Below are positions 16,586 through 25,005 of a DNA stretch of 64,000 nucleotides, one piece after another. Position numbers and translations under genes: made by a program. Location: the NCBI GenBank assembly GCA_910574345.1, contig CAJSZV010000003.1, forward strand, positions 1 to 64,000. The letters run 5' to 3'. Numbering within the stretch: position 1 is the stretch's first letter; every line of letters begins with the position of its first letter. The stretch is from Clostridiaceae bacterium (GTDB taxonomy: Bacteria > Bacillota > Clostridia > Lachnospirales > Lachnospiraceae). A model generated the notes under the pieces. That model did no database searches and had not been told where the DNA came from. It saw nothing but the letters and a program-made list of their open reading frames with translations.

Positions 16586-17776
16586 ATGGAAGTTAATAAG
16601 GATATATTGGAGCTGGCGGGGGAATATGAGGATTATGTGAAGAGGCAGAGACAGCATTTTCATATTCACCCTGAGGTGTCAGGAGCAGAGTTTGAGACTT
16701 CAAAGTATCTGAAGGCAGAGACACAGGCCATGGGACTTCAGATACAGGAACTAAAGGGAACCGGATTTATAGGGATTTTGGATACGGGAAGACCGGGTAA
16801 GACTTTGGTGATTCGGTCCGATATTGACGCTCTTCCCATGGATGAGGCCAAGGAGAACTTAAAAGGCCCCAAGGCCTGTGTGTCGAATGTGGCGGGAGTA
16901 TGCCACGGGTGCGGCCATGACGCTCATATGGCCATTGCCCTGGGAACCATGAAGGTGCTGTGCCGCTTAAAGGACAGGTTTTCGGGAAAGATTCTCTTTG
17001 CGTTTGAGGAAGGGGAAGAGAGAGGAGCGGGAGTGGGAGTCATGATAGAAGCCCTGAAGGAGTGGAAGCCTGACGGGGTCTATGGCAACCATGTGACGGC
17101 ATTTATGGATGCGGGAACCATCTGTGCCGATGAAGGTCCCAGGATGGCCGGGGCCATCGGCATCGACATGACGGTCCATGGTCAGGGAGGCCACGGCTCC
17201 AGGCCTGATCTGTCCATCAACCCCATTATAGCTGCCTGCCAGATCATCAGTCAGCTGTCCGTAGCCTGGACCACCCGCATTGACGTGATGAAGACCGTGA
17301 CCTTATCCATCGGACAGATAAAAGGCGGGCAGCAAAGCAATATTATTCCCGATGATACCTACATAGGCGGTTCCTGCCGGTTTTATGACATGGACGAGGC
17401 CAGGAAAGCGGAGGAGATCATCAGGCAGGTGGCCCGGGGAGTGGCAGAAGTGAACCGGTGTACCGTCACCTTCGGGCCGAGAAACAAGATTCTGGCTCCG
17501 CCGGTGGTCAATGACAAAGAGCTGGCTGAACTTTCCAGACAGGGAATCCGGGAGATTCTTCCTCCGGATACACTGGTTTCCGATATCAAATGGTTTGCTT
17601 CCGAATCATTCAGCCAGTACACCATGAACTTCCCCGCAGTTCTGAATTTCATCGGCATAAGAAATGAAGAAAAGGGAACCGGGGCGGAACATCACAACGG
17701 AAGGTTTGATGTAGATGAGGATGCGCTGAAGACGGCAGTGATCGCAGCCGCCAAATTTGCCCTGGATTTTCTGTAA
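16586..17776 (+). CDS. M20 family metallo-amidohydrolase (AbgB/HipO-like)
   Basis: Zinc-dependent amidohydrolase of 396 residues. The catalytic domain has the CHGCGHDAHMAI metal/cysteine motif, RSDIDALPMDE and EEGEERGAGV, with a dimerisation lid domain at about 185-300 and the last metal His in GAEHHNGRFDVDE. Such enzymes remove N-acyl, aromatic or amino-acid groups (hippurate, aminobenzoyl-glutamate, N-acetyl-diaminopimelate). Its operon position after a lyase and a carrier suggests that it releases an amino acid from an imported conjugate. AAGGAAGGAG lies before the start. The substrate cannot be assigned from sequence. Confidence 0.88.
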   Translation: MEVNKDILELAGEYEDYVKRQRQHFHIHPEVSGAEFETSKYLKAETQAMGLQIQELKGTGFIGILDTGRPGKTLVIRSDIDALPMDEAKENLKGPKACVSNVAGVCHGCGHDAHMAIALGTMKVLCRLKDRFSGKILFAFEEGEERGAGVGVMIEALKEWKPDGVYGNHVTAFMDAGTICADEGPRMAGAIGIDMTVHGQGGHGSRPDLSINPIIAACQIISQLSVAWTTRIDVMKTVTLSIGQIKGGQQSNIIPDDTYIGGSCRFYDMDEARKAEEIIRQVARGVAEVNRCTVTFGPRNKILAPPVVNDKELAELSRQGIREILPPDTLVSDIKWFASESFSQYTMNFPAVLNFIGIRNEEKGTGAEHHNGRFDVDEDALKTAVIAAAKFALDFL

Positions 17777-17779
17777 GAA

Positions 17780-17808
17780 TAGACATTTCCCGAAGTATCC
17801 GGTATAAT
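17780..17808 (+). promoter_or_regulatory. Promoter of the TetR-family gene
   Basis: TAGACA, 17-nt spacer, TATAAT, starting 4 nt after the M20 gene. Confidence 0.6.
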
Positions 17809-17843
17809 TGCCTTATGGGCTAAGAAACGGAGGGAAACAGCAT

Positions 17844-18494
17844 ATGGAAAAATTGACAAAAAGGAAACTCCAGGCCATAGAGTCCCGAAAACATATTTTG
17901 GATACGGCTCTTGAACTGACGAAAAAGTACGGCTTTGAAAGGGCGTCCATACAGGATATCTGCAGGGAGGCCGGCGTGTCCACCGGAGCTTTCTATCATT
18001 ACTTTAAGTCCAAGGATGAGATTGTCTTAGGGTGGTTTGACTGGTGCGACAGATTTTTTAAAAATGAGGTGATTCCACAGATAAAGGGTGATTCTTCCTG
18101 TGAGAAAGTGCTCGCCTACATATCAAATATGGCCCGATACGCAGAGGATACAGGTGTTGAATATATTACGGTTGTTTATCGGGCCCAGCTTCAGGTGGAC
18201 AATGAAATTTTCCTTCACGGGAAGAGAGCGGTTCCCGACGGATTGGCGGCGCTGATAGCCGAGGGCCAGGAATCAGGAGAATTCCGCAGGGATATCGGGG
18301 CGCGGGAGATGACCGATGAGATTCTGATCGTATTTCGGGGAACAGTCCTGAACTGGTGCTGGAGCAAGGGAGCCTACAGTCTGAGCGACAACGCCTTAAG
18401 GCTTGTGGCCAGGTACATGGCCGCATTCATGGAGAAGGACTGCAGTGCGGGAAGTTCATTGGCTTTTGCCAATGTGAGATTGAAAGAGGGATAA
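17844..18494 (+). CDS. TetR/AcrR-family transcriptional regulator
   Basis: A 216-residue one-component regulator. Residues about 8-60 form the TetR helix-turn-helix, with RKHILDTALELTKKYGFE, then IQDICREAGVSTGAFYHYFKSKDEI, the most conserved stretch of the family. The rest is helical ligand-binding and dimerisation domain of unknown ligand. ATG 17844 has GGAGGG about 8 nt upstream. It has its own promoter, 16 nt separates it from the following LysR gene, and it may control the preceding PatB/carrier/M20 unit. Confidence 0.88.
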   Translation: MEKLTKRKLQAIESRKHILDTALELTKKYGFERASIQDICREAGVSTGAFYHYFKSKDEIVLGWFDWCDRFFKNEVIPQIKGDSSCEKVLAYISNMARYAEDTGVEYITVVYRAQLQVDNEIFLHGKRAVPDGLAALIAEGQESGEFRRDIGAREMTDEILIVFRGTVLNWCWSKGAYSLSDNALRLVARYMAAFMEKDCSAGSSLAFANVRLKEG

Positions 18495-18509
18495 TAAAGA
18501 GGGATATAC

Positions 18510-19430
18510 ATGGAACTGCGCCAATTTACCTATGTGGACATGGTGGCAAAGTGCGGAAGTTTCACCAAGGCCGCCGCCAAGCTTTTTATCAGCCAGCCGG
18601 CTCTCAGCAATTATATAAATAAGGTGGAGGAAGAACTGGGCATGAAATTATTTGACCGCTCATCTACCCCTCTGCTTCTGACCTATGGAGGGGAGCAGTA
18701 CCTGAAACGGGCCAAGAAGATCCTGACCCAGATCGACGATATGGACCGGGAGCTGAGGGATATCACCCACCATATGCAGGGACGTCTAAGGCTGGGATTC
18801 CCCAGTGAGAGAATCATCTATATGCTTCCTCTTATTTTGGCTCCCTTTAAAAAGCGCTATCCGGGAATCCAGGTTCAGGTAGTCAGCGGGCCGGGGAACC
18901 GCCTTACGGAGATGTTAAGAGGCGGGGACGTGGACTTTGTCATGCTTCCCAACTGGACAAAGGAGAAGGATATTGCCCAGGAGGAAGTGGCCGTGGAGGA
19001 ACTGGTTTTGGTGGCGGCAAAGGGTTACTTAAAAGAAGACCATCTCCTGGATCGGGAGAGGAAGATTGTCAACTGGAGGAAAGCAGCCGGTCTGCCTCTT
19101 ATCACTCTGAACAAGGGTCATGCCCTGAGAGCCTGTGTGGATGTGCTGTACCGGAACGCAGGATTGAAACCGGTAATTTTCATGGAGTCTCACAGCAATA
19201 TGCTGTCTTACCGTCTGGCTGCCCAGGGATTCGGTATTGCCGTTGTGCCGGAGATTACTCTGGAGCTTATGGGTGAAACCATGGAGGCGGAGGCCTTTCA
19301 TCTGTCAGAGCGTCCCATTACCTGGGAAGTTCAGGCCCTGTACCGGGAAGGCTGCTACTTGGGAGAGGTGGAGAAGGCTTTTCTCTCCATTACAAGGGAG
19401 GCCATGGCCGCCCATAAGAAACGGTTATAG
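18510..19430 (+). CDS. LysR-family transcriptional regulator upstream of aconitase
   Basis: A 306-residue LysR-type regulator. N-terminal winged helix-turn-helix (residues 1-60: FTKAAAKLFISQPALSNYINKVEEE), linker helix, and two-lobed effector domain from about 90 (GRLRLGFPSERIIYMLP). It precedes the aconitase/transporter genes by 85 nt in the same direction and follows the TetR gene closely. Given the genes nearby, a tri- or dicarboxylate such as citrate is a reasonable effector, but no evidence in the sequence fixes it. Confidence 0.87.
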   Translation: MELRQFTYVDMVAKCGSFTKAAAKLFISQPALSNYINKVEEELGMKLFDRSSTPLLLTYGGEQYLKRAKKILTQIDDMDRELRDITHHMQGRLRLGFPSERIIYMLPLILAPFKKRYPGIQVQVVSGPGNRLTEMLRGGDVDFVMLPNWTKEKDIAQEEVAVEELVLVAAKGYLKEDHLLDRERKIVNWRKAAGLPLITLNKGHALRACVDVLYRNAGLKPVIFMESHSNMLSYRLAAQGFGIAVVPEITLELMGETMEAEAFHLSERPITWEVQALYREGCYLGEVEKAFLSITREAMAAHKKRL

Positions 19431-19452
19431 ACCTCATTCGCAAATACCAATT

Positions 19453-19506
19453 TTACTTATGAGAGGATACCCCCTTATAATGATTGTAGCAAATCATTAA
19501 AGGGGG
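19453..19506 (+). promoter_or_regulatory. Aconitase promoter with inverted repeat spanning -10 and ribosome site
   Basis: TTACTT, 17-nt spacer, TATAAT (19476-19481). A dyad overlaps it: CCCCTTATAATGATT at 19471-19485 and AATCATTAAAGGGG at 19492-19505, one base gapped. The right arm includes the AGGGGG ribosome site. Because the left arm would lie mostly upstream of the transcription start, an operator is more likely than an mRNA hairpin. Confidence 0.5.
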
Positions 19507-19514
19507 CATTTTTT

Positions 19515-21494
19515 ATGGGAAAAAACCTGACAAGGAAGATTCTTGAAGCTCATCTGGCAAAGCCTTCCGGAATGAGGCCGGGGGAGGAAATCTTTTTAAA
19601 GGTAGATCAGACTCTGACCCATGACATTAATGCGGTTATGACTTACCTGGCTTTTGAGGCAGTGGGGCTTGAGAGGACCCAGGTGGAGTGCAGTGTCAGC
19701 TATCTGGATCATAACCTGCTTTATCTGGACCATAAGACGCCGGACGATCATATTTATCTTCAGTCTGTGGCAAAACGGTACGGAGTTCATGTGTCAAGAC
19801 CCGGCAACGGCATTTGCCATGCCGTACATATGGCCAGATTCGGAAAGCCGGGCAAGCTTTCCATGGGCGGGGACAGCCATACCCCTCACGGCGGAGCCAT
19901 AGGCATGCTGTGCATCGGAGTGGGAGGCATGGATGTGGCCACAGCCATGACAGGCGTTCCCATGAGGCTTAAGATGCCGGAGGTTATCAAGGTGAATCTC
20001 ACCGGCAGGTTAAAGCCGGGATGCAATGCCAAGGAAGTGGTTCTTGAGATGCTTAGGAGAACGGGAATCAAAGGCGGCCTGGGAAAAGTATTCGAGTATG
20101 TGGGACCAGGCGCCGCAGCTTTAGAGGTTGGTGAGCGGGCAACCATCACCAATATGGGAGCGGAGATGGGAGCCACCACATCCATCTTCCCGGCGGATTG
20201 GCAGGTGCGCAGGTTTTTAAAGGCCCAGGACAGGGAGGAGGACTACATAGAACTTCTTCCTGATGAGGATGCAGAGTATGACGGGGAAGTGGAGATCAAC
20301 TTAAGCGGGCTGGAACCCTTATGCGCATGTCCTCATCAGCCGGACAATGTAAAACCTTTGAGGGAAGTGGAGAAAAAGAAGGTACAGCAGGTATTTATAG
20401 GAAGCTGTACCAACACCAGCTACTCTGATGTGGCCAAGGCGGCCCTGGTGCTTAAGGGAAGACATGTTCACGAGGATGTGAGCTGTACCTGCGCCGTGTC
20501 CTCCAAGCAGATCTACAGGCAGCTTATGAAGGACGGATATGTAGAAATGCTTCTGGATGCGGGAGTGCGTCTTTTGGAGATCGCCTGCGGTCCCTGCTGC
20601 GCCATCGGTCAGTCGCCGGCCAGCGAAGGGGTGGCGGTGCGCACATCCAACCGGAATTTTAAAGGCAGAGCAGGCAATCCCACGGCGGAGATTTATCTGG
20701 TAAGCCCGGAGAGCGCGGCGGCCACAGCCATTATGGGAACATTTGCCAGCGCAGAGGATATTCTGGGGGACGAGGTGGCAAAGCTGGCGGATATCCATGA
20801 TCCGGAACATTTCCCAGTGGATGATTCCATGATCATTAAGCCTTTGGAGGGGGATGAGGCAAAGAGGGTAGACATCGTGAGAGGGCCTAACATCCAGCCC
20901 CTTCCCGTACCAGAACCACCGGCGCAAAACCTCAGAGTTCCCGTAAGTTTAAAGACTGTGGACAATATTACCACTGACGACATTACGCCGGCCAGCGCGG
21001 AATTTTCCAGCATGCGCTCCAACATTCCTCTTATGTCTAAGTACTGCTATCATCGGTATGATCCGGAGTTTGCAGAGCGGGCAAGGGCCATGGGGCAGAG
21101 CATTATCATAGGCGGGGAGAACTACGGACAGGGATCTTCCAGGGAACATGCGGCCATTAATCCCATGTATCTGGGGGTGAGGGCGGTGATTGCCAAGAGC
21201 ATAGCAAGGATTCATAAGGGAAATCTGGTAAATCACGGGATTATTCCCATGATCTTTGAGAATCCTGATGATTATGACAACATAGAGAAAGGAGATGAAC
21301 TGGAGGTACATGATCTGCTTGATCAGATGCAGACGAAAGCGGTGGAGATCCGCAATGTGACGAAAAACGTAACTTTTAAAGTAAGACTGGAATTGTCCCA
21401 CAGTGAACTGGAGGTAATCTCCTGCGGCGGACAGTTGAGGTACTTGAAGAAGCAGCTGGAAAAAAAGGCTGCACAGGAGGGGAATCATGAGTGA
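19515..21494 (+). CDS. Aconitate hydratase
   Basis: A 659-residue [4Fe-4S] hydro-lyase that interconverts citrate and isocitrate. Cluster cysteines are C298 in GSCTNTS and C358/C361 in ACGPCCAIG. Active-site landmarks include GGDSHTPHGGAIG, the swivel-domain DDITPA and GQGSSREHAA near residue 540. Length fits the shorter aconitase type found in anaerobic Firmicutes. Its stop overlaps the transporter gene by 8 bases, so citrate uptake and isomerisation are translationally coupled. With the isocitrate dehydrogenase at 28893 it gives a path from citrate to 2-oxoglutarate, probably for glutamate synthesis. Confidence 0.92.
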   Translation: MGKNLTRKILEAHLAKPSGMRPGEEIFLKVDQTLTHDINAVMTYLAFEAVGLERTQVECSVSYLDHNLLYLDHKTPDDHIYLQSVAKRYGVHVSRPGNGICHAVHMARFGKPGKLSMGGDSHTPHGGAIGMLCIGVGGMDVATAMTGVPMRLKMPEVIKVNLTGRLKPGCNAKEVVLEMLRRTGIKGGLGKVFEYVGPGAAALEVGERATITNMGAEMGATTSIFPADWQVRRFLKAQDREEDYIELLPDEDAEYDGEVEINLSGLEPLCACPHQPDNVKPLREVEKKKVQQVFIGSCTNTSYSDVAKAALVLKGRHVHEDVSCTCAVSSKQIYRQLMKDGYVEMLLDAGVRLLEIACGPCCAIGQSPASEGVAVRTSNRNFKGRAGNPTAEIYLVSPESAAATAIMGTFASAEDILGDEVAKLADIHDPEHFPVDDSMIIKPLEGDEAKRVDIVRGPNIQPLPVPEPPAQNLRVPVSLKTVDNITTDDITPASAEFSSMRSNIPLMSKYCYHRYDPEFAERARAMGQSIIIGGENYGQGSSREHAAINPMYLGVRAVIAKSIARIHKGNLVNHGIIPMIFENPDDYDNIEKGDELEVHDLLDQMQTKAVEIRNVTKNVTFKVRLELSHSELEVISCGGQLRYLKKQLEKKAAQEGNHE

Positions 21495-22809
21495 CAATAA
21501 AGAAAAAAAGAGTTTGTGGCAGGAATTTAATGATATGGGCGGCATGCCTTTGTGGATGTATCTGGTATGCTCAGGAATCGTCATAGCCGTGGTGGCGGCA
21601 GGAGCCCTGGGATCGGATATTACGGCATTTATCGCAGTCAGTTTTACCATTGCCATTCTTTTTAACAAAATAGGAAAAATTCTTCCCATCTGGAATACTT
21701 ATATCGGCGGAGGCCTGCTGATGGTGTTCTTCGGAACGGCACTGTTAAAACAGTTCAATCTGATTCCCGAAAAGTATGTGGAGCTTATCGGCACCATGAT
21801 ACAGGGAGACGTGAATATTTTGAACACGTTCATTATCTCCCTGATCGCAGGCTCCATTCTTTCTCTGGACAGGAAAGTGCTTCTGCGCAGTTTCGGCGGT
21901 TATATCCCGGCCATTCTCGGCGGCCTTGCAGGAGCCAGCCTTTTCGGAATCGCCACAGGCCTGCTGTTCGGGGTATCCCCCATCAATATGGTTATCCGCT
22001 ATGTGCTTCCCATTATGGGCGGCGGAAACGGAGCCGGGGCTGTGCCCCTGTCCCAGATCTACGAGCAGATCAGCGGGGAGCCGGCAGCCAATTATTATTC
22101 CTTTGCCATTATCATCCTGACCATTGCCAATCTGTTTTGTATTGTCGCCGGTGCTCTCTTAAACCGGTTAGGCCAGATGAAACCGTCACTGACCGGCGAC
22201 GGAACCAATATTATGCCTGTTGACAGCAAACTGATCAAAGAAGACGTAAAGGTAAAGGTTACGCTCAATGATTACTGCGGCGCCCTTCTTCTTATCGGCA
22301 CCATCTTTGCGGTGGGACGTCTCTTCAGCAAAGTGCTGCTGCCCACGATCTTCGGGGCCCAGATTCATAACTTTGCATACAGCATTATTTTTGTGGTGAT
22401 CATTGCGGCTTTGGGGATTGTTCCTGCCAATATCCGGGCGGCTGCAAAGAATGTGCAGGGCTTCATGGTAACCGTAGTCGGCATTGCCTTAATGGTGGGC
22501 ATGGGCGTGGACTTTGATCTGGCGGAACTTGCGGCGGCGGCAAGCCCAAGCAACCTTCTCATCGCTCTTATGGTGGTGATCGGCGCCATCATAGGAAGTG
22601 CCTTTGTGGGCAAGCTGGTTGGATTCTATCCCATTGACGCCGCAGTCACCGCCGGCCTTTGTATGGCCAACCGGGGCGGCTCCGGCGACATCGCGGTTCT
22701 CGGCGCTGCCAATCGTCTGGAACTGATCAGCTACGCCCAGCTGTCCAGCCGTGTAGGCGGAGGCATTGTGCTGATTATCGCATCCTTCTTCTTCTCCTTC
22801 TTTTTGTAA
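21487..22809 (+). CDS. 2-hydroxycarboxylate transporter family protein (citrate/malate carrier, CitS-like)
   Basis: A 440-residue secondary transporter with about 11 hydrophobic segments. It carries the two glycine-rich reentrant-loop motifs typical of the 2HCT family: MGGGNGAGAVPLSQIY in the N-half and ANRGGSGDIAVLGAANR in the C-half. Members import citrate, malate or other 2-hydroxycarboxylates with Na+ or protons, sometimes exchanging product. Overlap with the aconitase gene and nearby citrate lyase genes favour citrate. Ion and exchange specificity cannot be read from the sequence. Confidence 0.88.
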   Translation: MSDNKEKKSLWQEFNDMGGMPLWMYLVCSGIVIAVVAAGALGSDITAFIAVSFTIAILFNKIGKILPIWNTYIGGGLLMVFFGTALLKQFNLIPEKYVELIGTMIQGDVNILNTFIISLIAGSILSLDRKVLLRSFGGYIPAILGGLAGASLFGIATGLLFGVSPINMVIRYVLPIMGGGNGAGAVPLSQIYEQISGEPAANYYSFAIIILTIANLFCIVAGALLNRLGQMKPSLTGDGTNIMPVDSKLIKEDVKVKVTLNDYCGALLLIGTIFAVGRLFSKVLLPTIFGAQIHNFAYSIIFVVIIAALGIVPANIRAAAKNVQGFMVTVVGIALMVGMGVDFDLAELAAAASPSNLLIALMVVIGAIIGSAFVGKLVGFYPIDAAVTAGLCMANRGGSGDIAVLGAANRLELISYAQLSSRVGGGIVLIIASFFFSFFL

Positions 22810-22891
22810 GGGGAAGGGCAGGGAACCTGGATTGGGGTAAAGATTGGAAACATGAGGAGACTTCACAGTGGGGATGTGTTCCCGCTGATAT

Positions 22892-22918
22892 GGCAGGAGC
22901 TAAAAGGCGGCTCCTGCC
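22892..22918 (+). terminator. Hairpin between transporter and esterase genes
   Basis: GGCAGGAGC and GCTCCTGCC form a perfect 9-bp stem with a 9-nt loop. There is no T-run, so it may be a processing or attenuation element rather than a terminator. Confidence 0.4.
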
Positions 22919-22945
22919 GCTGCAGATAATGAGGAGAATGAAAGT

Positions 22946-23857
22946 ATGAGTGAGAAGGTATGGAAAGAGCTGGCGGTGACGCCGGAGGAGGAAGAACTGG
23001 TTAAGGAGATCAGGGAAGGCGGAGCCGGGCGCAGGTTAGGGGAAGAGGAGCTGAACCGTTTTCATGCAGGCCAGGAGCGGGATTTTGAGATTCCTACCAG
23101 GGTGGGAAATACTTTGGTTCATTATTACCGCCCTGAGGGCTGTGAGGGAAAGAAAATCCCCCTGTTTATCAACATGCACGGCGGCGGTTTTGTGAAGGGC
23201 AGGAGAGATCAGGATATTGTATTCTGCCGCAATATCTGCAGCCGCTGTGGATGCGCCATACTGGATATCGACTATGTGCCGGCGCCGGCCATGCGCTATC
23301 CGGGGCAGGTATATGCCTGCTATGAAGTGATGCTGTACTGCGCCGATCACAGCGAGGAGCTTTTGATTGACCGGGAGCGTATGGCTGTGGGAGGGCACAG
23401 CGCCGGAGGCAATCTGGCAGCGGCCATGATCCTTATGTCCATTGACAAGGGCACCTTTATCCCGGCTCTGCAGATCCTGGATTATGCGGGACTGGACAAT
23501 CAGACTCCTGCAGTGGAGCGGAGAAACGGTACGACCAACCCCAGGATTCCGGCGTGGAAGTCGGATTTGTATCAGAAAATGTATGTGGATCCGGAGGATG
23601 CGGGGGAGTGTTACTGCAGTCCCGGCTTTGCCTCAGACGACCAGCTAAGGAAAATGCCCCCCACGCTGATGATCTACTGTGACAACGATATGTTCTGCGA
23701 GGAGGCGGCACAGTTTCAGGCAAGGCTCCTTTCCCTCGGAGTGCCGGTGTACGGGAAACGGTTCATGAACAGCAGCCATGGGTTTGTGGTCCAGAGGAGG
23801 GACGAGTTTGAGACGGCGGAGAAGATGATTCTTACGGCCCTTTGTGAGATGATGTAG
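22946..23857 (+). CDS. Alpha/beta hydrolase, HSL-type esterase
   Basis: A 303-residue carboxylesterase-like protein. Oxyanion-hole motif MHGGGFVKG near residue 75, nucleophile serine in GGHSAGGNL near 155, acid in CDNDMF and catalytic His in NSSHGFV. No signal peptide, so it is cytoplasmic. The family (Abhydrolase_3) hydrolyses small acyl esters. It is the last gene after aconitase and the 2HCT carrier, possibly releasing a hydroxycarboxylate or short-chain ester, but the substrate is unknown. Confidence 0.87.
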   Translation: MSEKVWKELAVTPEEEELVKEIREGGAGRRLGEEELNRFHAGQERDFEIPTRVGNTLVHYYRPEGCEGKKIPLFINMHGGGFVKGRRDQDIVFCRNICSRCGCAILDIDYVPAPAMRYPGQVYACYEVMLYCADHSEELLIDRERMAVGGHSAGGNLAAAMILMSIDKGTFIPALQILDYAGLDNQTPAVERRNGTTNPRIPAWKSDLYQKMYVDPEDAGECYCSPGFASDDQLRKMPPTLMIYCDNDMFCEEAAQFQARLLSLGVPVYGKRFMNSSHGFVVQRRDEFETAEKMILTALCEMM

Positions 23858-23865
23858 AAAATGTC

Positions 23866-23894
23866 TTTACATCCCTTTTTCCTTCGATTACAAT
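23866..23894 (+). promoter_or_regulatory. Promoter of the 41-residue small gene and AraC regulator
   Basis: TTTACA, 17-nt spacer, TACAAT; each hexamer is one base from consensus. Confidence 0.65.
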
Positions 23895-23932
23895 ATTAGG
23901 CAGGAACTGTATTTGTAAGTACCGAAAGGAGT

Positions 23933-24058
23933 ATGAATATGACAAGGTTAGGGTTACTAACATTATTACTGCCGATAAAAACATTGTTGGAAAGCGACAA
24001 TAAGGATAAGGCCTTAGAACTTATCAGGGAAGTGATTGCTGAGGCAAAAAGGGAATAG
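23933..24058 (+). CDS. Small protein (41 residues) preceding the AraC/GyrI regulator
   Basis: Begins MNMTRLGLLTLLLPIKTLLE and ends in the charged helix ELIREVIAEAKRE. AAAGGAG lies 4-8 nt before the two possible ATGs (23933, 23939) and a good promoter is 39 nt upstream. The pattern is an amphipathic helix followed by a charged helix. The gene ends 12 nt before the regulator. It could be a small regulatory partner or leader peptide. No family is recognised. Confidence 0.55.
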   Translation: MNMTRLGLLTLLLPIKTLLESDNKDKALELIREVIAEAKRE

Positions 24059-24070
24059 GCGTATCCGGTT

Positions 24071-24910
24071 ATGATCACTAATGAATCTGTAAATCAGGCC
24101 ATTGATTATATTTTGCTGCACATAGAAGAAGATATAACTCTGGAGGATGTGGCCGCTTACTGCCATTTTTCCAAATGTTATTTTTCCCGGCTTTTTAAGG
24201 CTCAGACCGGGGAGAGCGTCTACGGGTTTATCAAGAGAGTCCGGCTGGAGCAGAGCGCCTTCCGGTTAAAGACAGAGCGGCAGCGCTCCATAACCCAGAT
24301 CTGCGCCGACTATGGGTACAGCTCTTCCAACTACAGTTCTGCTTTTCGTCTTCATTATCACATGGCCCCGGTGAGTTTTCGAAAGAACAGCCTAAGTAGG
24401 TCCATGGAACATCCTTTCTTTCATCATGAGAGCTGGAAGGCGGAGAGTTTTGAGGAGTGCAGCAGGAAGGTTGTGCTGAAAAACCTGCCGGATTATCACG
24501 TGATCTATGAGAGGCGGTTTGGGAGCTATGAGGGTCTTGGCAGAGAGTGGGAAAGGTTTATGGGGAAATATGAGGAATATCTCACAGAGAACACGCTGTT
24601 TTTAGAGAGAACTTATGACGATCCGGCGGTGACGGAGGAGGGGAAATGCCTTTCTGATGTGTGCATGACCGTGGGAGAGGATTGCCCCCTGGACAACACC
24701 GTTACCATAAAGGGCGGGGCATGTATGGTATATCGCTTTAAAGGCCATGCAAAGCATATCTATGCCGCTTATCAGACTTTGTTTCTGGTGTGGCTTCCCA
24801 GGACATCCTATGTGCTGGATACATCCAGAAGCCTGTTTGACATATATTATGAAGTGGACAGCCGCAGGACGAATATGGAGCTGGATATTTGTCTGCCGGT
24901 AAGGCATTGA
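24071..24910 (+). CDS. AraC-family regulator with GyrI-like effector domain
   Basis: A 279-residue one-component regulator. Two AraC helix-turn-helix motifs occupy residues 8-105 (LEDVAAYCHFSKCYFSRLFK and ITQICADYGYSSSNYSSAFR). Residues about 130-279 form a GyrI-like/SOUL-type small-molecule binding domain (LPDYHVIYERRFGSYEG and the closing ELDICLPV), as in Rob and BmrR. Such proteins often bind lipophilic or cationic drugs and activate efflux. A MATE pump gene starts 95 nt downstream, a fitting target. Start ATG 24071 shares a transcript with the small gene upstream. Confidence 0.87.
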   Translation: MITNESVNQAIDYILLHIEEDITLEDVAAYCHFSKCYFSRLFKAQTGESVYGFIKRVRLEQSAFRLKTERQRSITQICADYGYSSSNYSSAFRLHYHMAPVSFRKNSLSRSMEHPFFHHESWKAESFEECSRKVVLKNLPDYHVIYERRFGSYEGLGREWERFMGKYEEYLTENTLFLERTYDDPAVTEEGKCLSDVCMTVGEDCPLDNTVTIKGGACMVYRFKGHAKHIYAAYQTLFLVWLPRTSYVLDTSRSLFDIYYEVDSRRTNMELDICLPVRH

Positions 24911-24958
24911 ACATGTTTTGTCTATAAAGGCAAGAATTCAGAAGTATATTATTCAATC

Positions 24959-24998
24959 CCTTCTTATAATGAAGCAGTTACGAATCATTATAAGGAGG
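24959..24998 (+). promoter_or_regulatory. Inverted repeat covering the MATE gene -10 box and ribosome site
   Basis: CTTATAATGA (24963-24972) and TCATTATAAG (24985-24994) are perfect inverted copies. Flanks extend the match to CCT on one side and AGG on the other. TATAAT at 24965-24970 is the likely -10, and AAGGAGG at the right arm is the ribosome site. This suggests a regulator site, possibly for the AraC/GyrI protein or a repressor. Confidence 0.5.
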
Positions 24999-25005
24999 GA
25001 TTTTT

